From Gaiellasilicea sp963829845 (GTDB lineage Bacteria; Actinomycetota; Thermoleophilia; Gaiellales; Gaiellaceae), in contig CAWHKD010000017.1 of assembly GCA_963829845.1 (NCBI GenBank), positions 62,001-126,000 of the forward strand: a stretch of 64,000 nucleotides of DNA. Direction: 5' to 3'. Below the pieces are notes generated by a model. It did not search any database. It was not told the DNA's origin and saw only the letters and a list, made by a program, of their open reading frames with translations. Both the position numbers and the translations under genes were made by a program. Shown piece by piece: positions 20,074 to 28,151 of the stretch (its first letter is position 1; each line of letters opens with the position of its first letter).

Positions 20074-21052
20074 GGGCCTCCTCCAGTCGGCGCCTGCGCT
20101 CCTCCTCCTCGCGAAGGCGCTCCTCCTCGAGCTCGCGCAGCTCCTCCTCGAGCGCCGCCCGCACGCGCGAGGCGAGGCTCTTCGTCTTGTCGGGTCCCGG
20201 AGCCGTCGGCGACCAGGCGAGCGCACGGGCGGCTTCGGCCAGCCCGTCCTCCTCCCCGCGCTCCGCGAGCACCTCCGCGACGAGCTCGAGCGAGCGACGC
20301 TGGTCGGCTCCACCGTTGGCGCGCGCGGCGTCCTCGAGCAGCTCGAGCGCCTGCTCCAGCGGCGTCGGCAGCAGCTCGGGCTCAGGCTCCAGCTCGGGCT
20401 CCGGCTCGACGTGCCGTCGTGGCCAGCCAACGTACGCCAGCGCGCCGCCCCCTGCCAGAAGGACGAGGCTGCCGCCGATCAGGAGGACGAGGAGCAGAGC
20501 CGGCGAGGCACGGTAGGACGGCTCGGGCACGCTGCTGACGTCGAGCCGCCACGGCGCCGCGTTGGCGAGCTCGTCGGGCCGGATCCTCGTGTGCACGGTC
20601 AGGACCGGAAACGGAGCCCGCAGGACGCCACGCCCACCGGCGCGATTGTCGTACTCGATCAGGGCCGGATCGAACTCGAAGGGAAGCGTGTCGCGCTCCG
20701 GGACGCACGGCTGCCTCAGGCAGCGGAGCACGTACGTCATCCGGATGTGTGCGCTCGAGCCCGCGTCAGTCCGCGTCACCGTCGGCGGCTCGACTCTGCG
20801 CCAGGGCTCGAAGCCCACACGAACCTTGACGGCCCGCGGGTCGACGTGGCGCAGGTCGACCGCGAGGTCGACGTGCGCGCTGACGGTGTCGCCGAAGACG
20901 ACGATCCGGTCGGAGAGGGTCGCCCGTGCACGCAGCGGCCGGGTCGCGGACTCGTCGCCGCCGCCGTCACGGAAGAGGAAGAACGCGAGAGCTGCGGCGG
21001 CGACTGCGACGAGGACGAGGCCGACGACTATCGCCAGCCGCCGGGCACCCAT
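20057..21052 (-). CDS. BatD-like membrane protein with coiled-coil tail
   Basis: A 331-residue protein: one helix at the N-terminus (AIVVGLVLVAVAAAALAFFLF), an extracytoplasmic beta-rich region (ARATLSDRIVVFGDTVSAHVDLAVDL), a second helix (ALLLVLLIGGSLVLLAGGGALAYVG), then a cytoplasmic tail with an acidic Pro/Glu repeat (EPEPELEPEPEL) and a long charged coiled coil (ELRELEEERLREEEERRRRLEE). The layout resembles BatD proteins, though the coiled-coil tail is unusual. The ATG at 21052 directly follows the DUF58 stop by 2 bp. Confidence 0.65.
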   Translation of the reverse strand: MGARRLAIVVGLVLVAVAAAALAFFLFRDGGGDESATRPLRARATLSDRIVVFGDTVSAHVDLAVDLRHVDPRAVKVRVGFEPWRRVEPPTVTRTDAGSSAHIRMTYVLRCLRQPCVPERDTLPFEFDPALIEYDNRAGGRGVLRAPFPVLTVHTRIRPDELANAAPWRLDVSSVPEPSYRASPALLLVLLIGGSLVLLAGGGALAYVGWPRRHVEPEPELEPEPELLPTPLEQALELLEDAARANGGADQRRSLELVAEVLAERGEEDGLAEAARALAWSPTAPGPDKTKSLASRVRAALEEELRELEEERLREEEERRRRLEEARARTE

Positions 21053-21054
21053 CG

Positions 21055-21975
21055 CTAGGCCACCACCCCGCGCCGGGCACGGCGGAACTCGTTCCAGTCG
21101 AGGAACGCGCCGAGCACGTCGGATGGCTCGCTCGAGGAGAGCAGCACCGGATCGAGATCGAGCAGCGTCAGCTCCTCGAGCAACGCCATCAGCCGTTCCT
21201 CGTTGGCCCGGCGGCGCGCGGCGACCTCCTTCTTCGTCAGCCGCACGTGCGTGATCCGGCCGGTGCGGGGGTCGCGAAGCGGGACGACGATCCCGCTGAC
21301 GTCGGGAAAGCTCTGCTCCCAGACCGGATCCTGGATCACAACAGGTATGACGTCCCAGAGGTGCTCGACGGCTGTGAGCCACGTCTCGCGGGACGGCGGG
21401 TCGAGAAAGTCCGAGAAGACGAAGACGAAGCTCCCCGCCGTGACGTTACGCCGGTGCTCGAAGAGATGCTCGAGCGAGCGCTCGACGCCGTCGGTCGGCG
21501 CAGCCCAGCCCGCCTCGCGGGCCCGCTCCTCGCGCAGGTAGGCGAGACGCCGCTCGCCGCGCGGCGGCAGCCAGAACGGCTCGCCGTCGGCGAAGTCCAG
21601 GTAGCCGACGAAGCCGCCCGCCTGGGCCGAGCTCGCGACGACGATCTCGGTCGCGCACCGCATCGCCTCCGCCTTGTCGAGCCACGGCAGTGGCGGCGAG
21701 AAGAACGAGAGCTCGGGGCTGCGGTCGGCGACGATCACGACGCGCGGCCCCTCGTCGGCGTAGCGCTCGCGGACGACGAACTCGTCGGCGCCGCGCGCGG
21801 ACGACATCCGGGCGGAGGCGGCCCAGTCGATCGAGCGGATGTCGTCGCCCGGCCGGTAGGGCCGCGAGCCGGCGACCTCGGTGCCGCGCCCGCGGCGCAC
21901 GCTCCGCATCGTCCCGTGCGTCAGGCCGATCAGCCGGCGGCGCGAGATGAGTTGGAAGGTCTGGCTGCCGCTCAC
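21055..21975 (-). CDS. DUF58 domain protein
   Basis: A 306-residue soluble protein with the DUF58 hallmark SRPYRPGDDIRSIDWAASAR (about residues 37-56) and a VWA-like fold continuing as VVIVADRSPELSF and FVFVFSDFLDPP. DUF58 proteins accompany MoxR ATPases and are thought to present targets or metal centres to them. The start is GTG at 21975. It lies 172 bp after moxR, with two hairpins between. Confidence 0.88.
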   Translation of the reverse strand: MSGSQTFQLISRRRLIGLTHGTMRSVRRGRGTEVAGSRPYRPGDDIRSIDWAASARMSSARGADEFVVRERYADEGPRVVIVADRSPELSFFSPPLPWLDKAEAMRCATEIVVASSAQAGGFVGYLDFADGEPFWLPPRGERRLAYLREERAREAGWAAPTDGVERSLEHLFEHRRNVTAGSFVFVFSDFLDPPSRETWLTAVEHLWDVIPVVIQDPVWEQSFPDVSGIVVPLRDPRTGRITHVRLTKKEVAARRRANEERLMALLEELTLLDLDPVLLSSSEPSDVLGAFLDWNEFRRARRGVVA

Positions 21976-22032
21976 GCGTCGGTGCTGGACGGCGTCTCGG
22001 GGCGTGAGCTGGCAGCTCTGGGGCGCGGGGTT

Positions 22033-22069
22033 AGTCCGTTGCCGATGCCGGTGGCATCGGTGATGGACT
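22033..22069. terminator. Two-part stem-loop between moxR and DUF58
   Basis: CCGATGCC (22042-22049) pairs with GGCATCGG (22053-22060) around a 3-base loop; after a symmetric 4-base internal loop AGTCC (22033-22037) pairs with GGACT (22065-22069). It may be a processing or attenuation site, lowering DUF58 and later genes relative to moxR. Confidence 0.45.
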
Positions 22070-22117
22070 GACCACGCGAAGCGGACGGCGCGGCTGATCG
22101 GCCTCGAGGCCGGTCAG

Positions 22118-22137
22118 CTGGGCCGGGAGCGGCCCAG
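22118..22137. terminator. Short GC stem-loop just after moxR
   Basis: CTGGGCCG (22118-22125) pairs with CGGCCCAG (22130-22137) around GGAG, 11 bp after the moxR stop. Together with the element at 22033-22069 it fills the 172-bp spacer. Confidence 0.45.
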
Positions 22138-22147
22138 ACACGCCAGA

Positions 22148-23185
22148 TCACGTCCCGAGCCGCTCGTGGAAGAGCGGATCCTCGTCGGAGCCTGGGCGGG
22201 GCGCGAGCTCGAGGCACGCCTGACGGAACTCCTCGATCGCAGCCGACCAGCCGGCTGCGCGCGCCCGGGCGACGAGCGCAGGCGTGAAGACGACGCGGTG
22301 CACGAGCACAGGGACGAACAGACGCTCGACGTCCTCGGGGACGACGTAGCCGCGACCGTTCAGAAGCGCCCAGGCTCGGGCGACGCGCTCGACCGCGAGG
22401 CTGCCGCGGACAGAGCTGCCGATCGAGACGACGTCGAGGTCGCGGGTGGCGCGGACGAGATCGACGATCCAGTTGTGGAGGACATCGTCGACGTAGACGT
22501 GCTGGGCCGCGTCCCGGAGCACCCGGATGTCGTCGAGGCTGACCGCCGGCTGCAGGTCGCCGAGCGGGTGCCGGTACCGCTGCTCCTCGAGGATCCGCCG
22601 CTCCTCGAGCACGCCCGGGTAACCCAGCGCGGTGCGGAGCAGGAAGCGGTCGAGCTGCGCCTCGGGAAGCGGGAAGGTCCCTTCGTACTCGATCGGGTTC
22701 TCGGTCGCGAGCAGGAAGAAGGGGCTCGGCAGCTCGCGGGTTTCGCCGTCGACGGTGACCTGGCCCTCGGCCATCGCCTCGAGCAGCGCCGACTGGGTCT
22801 TCGGCGTCGCCCGGTTGATCTCGTCGACGAGCAGGACGTTGGTGAAAATCGGCCCCGGCCTGAACTCGAAGTCGCGCGTCTTCTGGTCGAAGACGGACAT
22901 GCCCGTGACGTCGGTCGGCTGCAGGTCGGGAGTGCACTGGATCCGCGTGATCGAGACGCCCGCGATGCTGCCCCCGATCGCCCGTGCGAGCACCGTCTTC
23001 GCGGTGCCCGGCACGTCCTCGAGCAAGACGTGGCCGCCGCACATCAGGGCGGCGAGGACGAGTTTGACTTCCTCGCGTTTCCCGTAGACGACCGTCTCGA
23101 TGTTGTCGAGCAGGCGCGTGGCGACGTCGATCGCCGGCGCGAACCGCTCGGGCTCCTCCTGGATGCGCTCGACCCCGGCTTCCAT
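22148..23185 (-). CDS. MoxR-family AAA ATPase
   Basis: A 345-residue AAA+ ATPase. VPGTAKT (about residues 58-64) is the MoxR-type Walker A; VLLVDEINRA is Walker B, with sensor 1 in LLATENPIEYEGTFPLPEAQLDRF. MoxR ATPases act as chaperones in assembling or activating protein complexes, usually with the VWA proteins encoded next to them; here DUF58, BatD-like and two VWA proteins follow on the same strand. The ATG at 23185 is 7 bp after a TAGGAT box, so the transcript is probably leaderless and this promoter starts the cluster. Confidence 0.93.
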   Translation of the reverse strand: MEAGVERIQEEPERFAPAIDVATRLLDNIETVVYGKREEVKLVLAALMCGGHVLLEDVPGTAKTVLARAIGGSIAGVSITRIQCTPDLQPTDVTGMSVFDQKTRDFEFRPGPIFTNVLLVDEINRATPKTQSALLEAMAEGQVTVDGETRELPSPFFLLATENPIEYEGTFPLPEAQLDRFLLRTALGYPGVLEERRILEEQRYRHPLGDLQPAVSLDDIRVLRDAAQHVYVDDVLHNWIVDLVRATRDLDVVSIGSSVRGSLAVERVARAWALLNGRGYVVPEDVERLFVPVLVHRVVFTPALVARARAAGWSAAIEEFRQACLELAPRPGSDEDPLFHERLGT

Positions 23186-23192
23186 CGGCCCG

Positions 23193-23198
23193 ATCCTA
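23193..23198 (-). promoter_or_regulatory. -10 element of a leaderless promoter for moxR
   Basis: TAGGAT on the minus strand is separated from the ATG at 23185 by 7 bp, leaving no room for a leader or ribosome-binding site. Confidence 0.45.
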
Positions 23199-23231
23199 GT
23201 CGGACCGCCGGAAACCGCTGTTAAGCAGTCG

Positions 23232-23282
23232 TTATCTCTGGCTCAGCGCCTCGGCGCCGGCGACGACCTCCAGGATCTCCTG
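23232..23282 (-). pseudogene. Second, diverged copy of the atpG 3' end
   Basis: Read on the minus strand this gives QEILEVVAGAEALSQR and a TAA. The true atpG ends with QEILEVVAGAEALS and a TAG at 23420. Over the shared ~37 bp the two differ at only a few positions, all silent third-base changes, so this is a homologous coding remnant and not chance. It is joined to unrelated sequence upstream and cannot be expressed as atpG. It lies about 140 bp beyond the real atpG stop. See the finding on the split atp operon. Confidence 0.7.
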
Positions 23283-23289
23283 CGCGGAA

Positions 23290-23317
23290 CACGGGGGAAC
23301 CCCATGGTTCCCCCGTG
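23290..23317. terminator. Perfect 12-bp hairpin downstream of atpG
   Basis: CACGGGGGAACC (23290-23301) pairs with GGTTCCCCCGTG (23306-23317) around CCAT. It lies between the atpG stop and moxR and is the strongest candidate terminator for the prfA-to-atpG run, though no U tract follows. Confidence 0.6.
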
Positions 23318-23360
23318 GGCCCCCTCCTTCGCCGCAGCGTTCCGACCATCCGCCGCGAGC

Positions 23361-23385
23361 CTCCCGCCGGGCACAGCCCGGCTCC
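23361..23385. repeat. GGAG-hairpin intergenic repeat, copy 1
   Basis: Minus-strand copy of a 23-25 bp repeat: GGAG, a 5-bp stem (CCGGG/CCCGG), loop CTGTG, then CGGGAG. Other copies are at 28564, 51381 and 60736; stems differ but stay complementary. Lies between the atpG stop and the atpG-tail remnant. Confidence 0.55.
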
Positions 23386-23419
23386 GGCCACACAGCACTG
23401 CGACGACTGAAGGTGAAGA

Positions 23420-24310
23420 CTAGGAGAGCGCTTCGGCGCCCGCGACCACTTCCAGGATCTCCTGGGTGATCTCGGCCTGGCGGGCGCGGTTCATCTGCAG
23501 CGTCAACGAGTCGATCAGCTCCCCCGCGTTCTTGGACGCGTTCCGCATCGCCGTCATCCGCGCGCCCTGCTCCGACGCGGCCGACTCGAGCAGCGCGCGG
23601 TAGACCTGCGTCTCGAGATAGACGGGCAGCAGCCGCTCCAGGATCTCCTCCGGCTCCGGCTCGAAGATGAAGTCGCCGCGCATCGCGTCGTCGCGGCGCT
23701 CCTCCTCGTCGGTCTCGAGAATGTCCGCGGAGATCGGGAGCAGATCGAGCTCGGTGACGGTCTGGACGAGCGGCGAGACGTAGGCGTTGAAGACGAGCAC
23801 GGCGCGGTCGATCTCGCCCTCGATGTAGAGCTCGGCGACCCGGTGCGCGATCGCCTGCGCGTCGGCGTAGGCGGGACGGTCGGTGAAGCCGACGAACTCG
23901 CCAGCCGTCTCGTAGCGCCTGAACGCGAAGGTCGAGCGTCCCTTCTTGCCGACGGCGATGAAACTGACCTCCTTGCCCTCGCCACGCAGCTGACGCTCGA
24001 GGGCGAAAGAGCGGCGGATGACCTGCGCGTTGAAGGGGCCGGCAAGCCCGCGGTCGCCGGTGAGCGCCACGACCGCGACGGTCTTCTCGTCCTCGCGCTG
24101 CTGTAGCAGCGGCAGACCACGGAGGGAGGTGCTGGCACGGCCGACGCCGGCGATCAACTCGCGCATCGTGTCGGCGTAAGGGCGCATCGCCTCGATCCGG
24201 GTCTGCGCTCGGCGCAGCCGGGCCGAGGCGACGAGCTCCATCGCCTTCGTGATCTTGCGCGTGTTCTTGACGGAGCGGACGCGCCGCTTCAGGTCTTGGA
24301 CGCTGGCCAT
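23420..24310 (-). CDS. atpG: ATP synthase F1 gamma subunit
   Basis: A 296-residue central-stalk subunit. The N-terminal coiled-coil helix is typical (MASVQDLKRRVRSVKNTRKITKAMELVA), as are LTGDRGLAGPFNAQVIR and the C-terminal helix AMRNASKNAGELIDSLTLQMNRARQAEITQEI. The ATG at 24310 lies 3 bp after the atpA stop. In the canonical operon atpD would follow; here the transcript meets a hairpin, a repeat and the moxR cluster instead. A second copy of its last codons lies just downstream. Confidence 0.97.
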   Translation of the reverse strand: MASVQDLKRRVRSVKNTRKITKAMELVASARLRRAQTRIEAMRPYADTMRELIAGVGRASTSLRGLPLLQQREDEKTVAVVALTGDRGLAGPFNAQVIRRSFALERQLRGEGKEVSFIAVGKKGRSTFAFRRYETAGEFVGFTDRPAYADAQAIAHRVAELYIEGEIDRAVLVFNAYVSPLVQTVTELDLLPISADILETDEEERRDDAMRGDFIFEPEPEEILERLLPVYLETQVYRALLESAASEQGARMTAMRNASKNAGELIDSLTLQMNRARQAEITQEILEVVAGAEALS

Positions 24311-24313
24311 GGA

Positions 24314-25843
24314 CTAGGCGACGAGGCCCTTGTCCTCCTCGATATTGAAGCGCTTCTTGAACGCCTCGAGCTCCTCGTCGAGCTTGGCGACCGTGTCGTC
24401 GCCGAGATCGCTCGTCTCCTCGATCGCCTTGTAGACGCTTCCCTCGCTGCGCAGGTGCTCGCGCAGCTCGTCCTGGAAGCGGGGCACCTGGGGGACCGGC
24501 ACCTCGTCGAGGTGGCCGTTGATCCCGGCGTACAGCGCGACCACCTGCTCCGCGTGCGGCCAGGGCTTGAACTGCGGCTGGTTCAGCGAGGCGACCATGC
24601 GCTCGCCACGGGCGAGCGTGTTCTGGGTCGCCTGGTCGAGCTCGGAGCCGAACTGGGAAAACGCCTCCAGCTCGCGGTACTGGGCGAGCTCGAGCCGCAG
24701 CCGGCCCGCCACTTTCCGCATCGCCTTCGTCTGTGCTGAGCCGCCGACCCGGGAGACCGAGGTGCCGACGTTGATCGCCGGCCGGATCCCCGAGTAGAAG
24801 AGGTCGGCCTCGAGGAAGATCTGGCCGTCGGTGATCGAGATCACGTTGGTCGGGATGTACGCGGCGATGTCGCCGGCCTGCGTCTCGATGATCGGCAGAG
24901 CGGTGAGCGAGCCGCCGCCGAGGTCGTCGCTCAGCTTGCACGCCCGCTCGAGCAGTCGCGAGTGGAGGTAGAAGACGTCCCCCGGGTACGCCTCGCGGCC
25001 CGGCGGGCGCCGCAGGAGCAGCGAGAGCTGCCGGTACGCGTCCGCGTGCTTGGAAAGGTCGTCGTAGATGATCAGCGCGTGCTTCCCGTTGTAGAGGAAG
25101 TGCTCGCCGATCGCGGCGCCCGCGAACGGGGCCATCCACTTGATCGGCGCCGCCTCGTGCGCGGCGGCGGAGACGATGATGGTGTAGTCCATCGCGCCCT
25201 CGTCCTTCAGGCGCTCGTACACCTGCGCGACCGTCGAGCCCTTCTGGCCGATCGCGACGTAAATGCAGACCACGTCGGTGTCGCGCTGGTTGATGATCGC
25301 GTCGATCGCGACCGCCGTCTTGCCGGTGCCGCGGTCGCCGATGATCAGCTCGCGCTGACCGCGTCCGACGTTCGTCATCGAATCAATCGCCTTGACGCCG
25401 GTCTGGAGCGGCTCCTTCACCGGCTGGCGCTCGATCACGCCCGGCGCCTTGAACTCGAGCGGGCGGCGCTCGGATGACTCGATCGCGCCGGCCCCATCCA
25501 GCGGGTTGCCGAGCGGGTCGACGACGCGGCCGAGCAGGGCATCGCCGACGGGGACGTCGACGACGGCGCCTGTCCGCCTGACCGGCTCGCCCTCTTTGAC
25601 CTCCTGCCACTCGCCGAAGAGGGCGACGCCGACGTTGTCCTCCTCGAGGTTGAATGCGATGCCGACGACGCCGTGCTCGAACTCGAGCCGCTCCAGCGAG
25701 ACGGCGTTCTCGAGGCCGTGGACGCGCGCGATGCCGTCGCCGACCTGGAGGACGGAGCCCACCTCGGAGAGGTCGGTCTGGACGTCGTACTGCTCGATCC
25801 TCGACTTGAGGATCGACGTGATCTCTTCCGGGCGTAGCTTCAA
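24314..25843 (-). CDS. atpA: ATP synthase F1 alpha subunit
   Basis: The non-catalytic nucleotide-binding subunit, 509 residues. GDRGTGKT (169-176) is Walker A; VVCIYVAIGQKGSTVAQV and LLLRRPPGREAYPGDVFYLHSRLLER are family-diagnostic. The start is TTG at 25843 with AAGGAG upstream, 4 bp after the atpH stop. Length is normal. Confidence 0.98.
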   Translation of the reverse strand: MKLRPEEITSILKSRIEQYDVQTDLSEVGSVLQVGDGIARVHGLENAVSLERLEFEHGVVGIAFNLEEDNVGVALFGEWQEVKEGEPVRRTGAVVDVPVGDALLGRVVDPLGNPLDGAGAIESSERRPLEFKAPGVIERQPVKEPLQTGVKAIDSMTNVGRGQRELIIGDRGTGKTAVAIDAIINQRDTDVVCIYVAIGQKGSTVAQVYERLKDEGAMDYTIIVSAAAHEAAPIKWMAPFAGAAIGEHFLYNGKHALIIYDDLSKHADAYRQLSLLLRRPPGREAYPGDVFYLHSRLLERACKLSDDLGGGSLTALPIIETQAGDIAAYIPTNVISITDGQIFLEADLFYSGIRPAINVGTSVSRVGGSAQTKAMRKVAGRLRLELAQYRELEAFSQFGSELDQATQNTLARGERMVASLNQPQFKPWPHAEQVVALYAGINGHLDEVPVPQVPRFQDELREHLRSEGSVYKAIEETSDLGDDTVAKLDEELEAFKKRFNIEEDKGLVA

Positions 25844-25847
25844 CTTC

Positions 25848-26381
25848 TCAGCTCCTTGTCACGAGGTCGTGTCTCAAACGGGTGAGGCGGCCGCGTACGC
25901 TGGCGTCGAGCCGGTGCGAGCCAACCTGGAGAACGATGCCGCCGATCAGCTTGGGGTCGACCGCGCGAGTCGCCTCGACGGTGCGGCCGGAGGACTGCTC
26001 GATCTTCTTCACGATCGACGCGGCCTCATCGTCCGAAAGCTCGTAGGCGGTCGTGAGCTCGACCGTCAGTCGGCCAGCGTCGGCGGCGACGAGCGCGTCG
26101 AACTCGCGGTAGACCTCGTCGAGCTGGGCCGTGCGGCCCTTCTCGGAGAGGAGGAGGACGAAGTTGCGCACGAGCTCGTCCGCGTCGGCGAGGATCTCGC
26201 GCAGCGCAGCGGCCCGATCGTCGCGCTCGATCTGCGGGTTCGAGAGCAGGCCGCGCAGTTCCGGCACCTCGTCGACGGCGGCAGCGAACTCCCCCAGCTC
26301 GGCGTGGACGACGTCGAGCGAGTTCGTCTCCTTGGCCGCCTGGAACAGCGAACGGGCGTACATGCGGGGCGCGACAGCCAC
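25848..26381 (-). CDS. atpH: ATP synthase F1 delta subunit
   Basis: A 177-residue peripheral-stalk subunit that ties F1 to the b subunits. N-terminal helical domain AVAPRMYARSLFQAAKE and C-terminal GGIVLQVGSHRLDASVRGRLTRLRHDL fit the family. The GTG start at 26381 overlaps the atpF stop in TAGTG, so translation is coupled. Confidence 0.95.
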   Translation of the reverse strand: MAVAPRMYARSLFQAAKETNSLDVVHAELGEFAAAVDEVPELRGLLSNPQIERDDRAAALREILADADELVRNFVLLLSEKGRTAQLDEVYREFDALVAADAGRLTVELTTAYELSDDEAASIVKKIEQSSGRTVEATRAVDPKLIGGIVLQVGSHRLDASVRGRLTRLRHDLVTRS

Positions 26382-26908
26382 TAGACCTGCTCCGTCTCCA
26401 AGGCGGAAAAGTCGAGCTCGCCGATCGCGTCGTCGATCAGCCGCTTGTGGTCGGCCTGGTCGAGCACCTTGCCGGTCACCTTCTGGGTTGCGATCAGCGT
26501 CAGGTCGGCGACCTCGGCCCGGATCTGCTCGAGCGCCCGGACCGTCTCGGCCTCGATCTGCTTGCGCGTCTCCTCGAGTCGGCGCTGCCGGTCGGCCTCG
26601 ACCTCCTCGCGGGCGCGCTCCCGCTGCGCCTCTGCGTCGCTGCGGGCCTGCGCGAGGATTGCGGAGGCATCGCTCTTCGCCTGCCCCATCAGTTGCTTGT
26701 GCTCCTCGAGCAGCGCTCTCGCCTCGCGCCGTGTGTTCTCCGCCTCCTCGACAGACGAGCGAATCCGCTCGCGGCGCTCGTCGATCGTCTGCTGGATCGG
26801 CCCGAACGCGAACTTCCGCAGCACGAAGAAGGTGATCGCGAAGCAGACGAGCGTCCAGATCATCAGACCCGGGACGACCTCGATCAAAGGTGAAGCAGCG
26901 AGCAGCAT
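26381..26908 (-). CDS. atpF: ATP synthase F0 b subunit
   Basis: A 175-residue b subunit: one N-terminal membrane helix (VPGLMIWTLVCFAITFFVLRKFAF) followed by the long charged coiled coil that forms the peripheral stalk (IDERRERIRSSVEEAENTRREARALLEEHKQL and onward). Only one b-type gene is present, so a homodimeric stalk is likely. It lies 19 bp after atpE. Confidence 0.96.
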   Translation of the reverse strand: MLLAASPLIEVVPGLMIWTLVCFAITFFVLRKFAFGPIQQTIDERRERIRSSVEEAENTRREARALLEEHKQLMGQAKSDASAILAQARSDAEAQRERAREEVEADRQRRLEETRKQIEAETVRALEQIRAEVADLTLIATQKVTGKVLDQADHKRLIDDAIGELDFSALETEQV

Positions 26909-26927
26909 CGGCTTAGCCCTTTCCTCT

Positions 26928-27188
26928 CTAGACCAGGACGTAGGCGAGCAGGCCGCCGATCAGGCCGTAGAAGACGACGGCCTCGGTGAGTGCGAACCCG
27001 AGCCACTGGATACCCGTCAGCTCGCCCTTGAGCTCGGGCTGCCGGGCGACCGCCTGGATCATCGAGCCGAAGATGTTGCCGATGCCGATGCCGGCGCCGA
27101 GCGAGCCGAGGCCGATACCGAGCGCCAGCGCGATCGCCTTGCCGGCGTCGGTGTTGCCCGTGGCCTCCTGTGCAATCAAGTTGAACAC
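26928..27188 (-). CDS. atpE: ATP synthase F0 c subunit
   Basis: An 86-residue proteolipid that forms the rotor ring. Two helices with the glycine-rich first helix (LGIGLGSLGAGIGIGNIFG) and the ion-binding carboxylate Glu69 in ALTEAVVFYGLIGGL. Ala follows the Glu and the first helix has no Gln, so proton rather than sodium coupling is likely. The GTG start has a very strong AAGGAGG about 8 bp upstream. A perfect hairpin separates it from atpB, fitting the need for many c subunits. Confidence 0.97.
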   Translation of the reverse strand: MFNLIAQEATGNTDAGKAIALALGIGLGSLGAGIGIGNIFGSMIQAVARQPELKGELTGIQWLGFALTEAVVFYGLIGGLLAYVLV

Positions 27189-27213
27189 GTACTCCTCCTT
27201 TAGGGGTGTTGCC

Positions 27214-27242
27214 GGTTGGGACGGGCTCTGCCCGTCCCAACC
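27214..27242. promoter_or_regulatory. 13-bp perfect hairpin between atpB and atpE
   Basis: GGTTGGGACGGGC (27214-27226) pairs with GCCCGTCCCAACC (27230-27242) around TCT. It lies 25 bp before the atpE start and 18 bp after the atpB stop. In this place it could block decay or mark a processing site, raising atpE over atpB. Confidence 0.55.
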
Positions 27243-27260
27243 TTGGCGGAAAATTCAGTG

Positions 27261-28151
27261 TTAATGCTCCGGCTCGATCGCCGAGCCGATGTAGATGGCG
27301 GAAAGGGCAGCGAAGATGAACGCCTGGATCGAGACCACGATCACGACCTCGAACATGTAGAAGGCCGCTGCAGCGGGGACGGCAAGGATGGCGATCCCGA
27401 GGTTGCCGATCACGAAGATCAGCCCGATGAAGGTCAGGATCAGCATGTGGCCGGCGAGCATGTTCGCGTAGAGACGGACGCTGAGGCTGATCAGGCGCAT
27501 GAACTGACCGAGGATCTCGAGCGGGACGATCAGCGGGTACATCGCCTTCGGCACGTCCGGGATCCAGCTCCTGAAGTACTTGCGCACGCCGTTGTAGCGG
27601 ATGCCCTCGACGTGGGTGAAGACGAAAGTCATCAACGCCAGCGCGAGCGTGACGCTGATCGAGGACGTGGCCGCATAGACGGCGAGCGTCGGCAGCTCGA
27701 CGCCGAAGATCTCGAACGTCTCGGTCGAGAGCGGCAGCGGAATGAAGCCGAGCATGTTGATCACCCAAATGAAGAGCATCAGCGAGGCGACGTAGGGGAA
27801 CCATCGCGGCATCGCCTTGTGGGGGAGGCCCTGCTCCGCGACCTGCACCTGCGCGATCTCGTAGACCATCTCGCCGACCGCCTGCCGCCGCCCGACCTCG
27901 TTCCTGGAGCCGATCCGGGCGCGCATCAGGAAGAGGCCCAGGGCGATCGTGCAGATCGTGCCGAGAATCAGATAGGCGACGGCCTTGTTGATCGAGAGGT
28001 CGATCGGGCCGAGGTGGATCGGGATCCACTCGCCGATCTCGAAGTCGTGCTCGGGGTTGAACTCCTCCTCGGGGTCCTCGCTCGTCGATGCGAGCGCGAG
28101 CGAGGGCAGCGCCAGCCAGAGGAAGATCGCGAGCGCGCTAAGCCGTTTCAC
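27261..28151 (-). CDS. atpB: ATP synthase F0 a subunit
   Basis: The 296-residue stator channel subunit. Essential Arg226 lies in SLSVRLYANMLAGH; further helices include VASLMLFIWVINMLGFIPLP and FYMFEVVIVVSIQAFIFAALSAIYIG. The N-terminus (KRLSALAIFLWLALPSLALA) resembles a signal peptide and is followed by an acidic stretch (SEDPEEEFNPEHDFE). The GTG start at 28151 is chosen because GGAGAG lies 5 bp upstream; it overlaps the preceding gene by 14 bp. Confidence 0.96.
   Translation of the reverse strand: MKRLSALAIFLWLALPSLALASTSEDPEEEFNPEHDFEIGEWIPIHLGPIDLSINKAVAYLILGTICTIALGLFLMRARIGSRNEVGRRQAVGEMVYEIAQVQVAEQGLPHKAMPRWFPYVASLMLFIWVINMLGFIPLPLSTETFEIFGVELPTLAVYAATSSISVTLALALMTFVFTHVEGIRYNGVRKYFRSWIPDVPKAMYPLIVPLEILGQFMRLISLSVRLYANMLAGHMLILTFIGLIFVIGNLGIAILAVPAAAAFYMFEVVIVVSIQAFIFAALSAIYIGSAIEPEH

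Noticed and set aside
22101..22111. Palindrome around CGGCCTCGAGGCCG as an operator
   Set aside because: Pure GC palindromes are common by chance here, and it has no relation to a start site.
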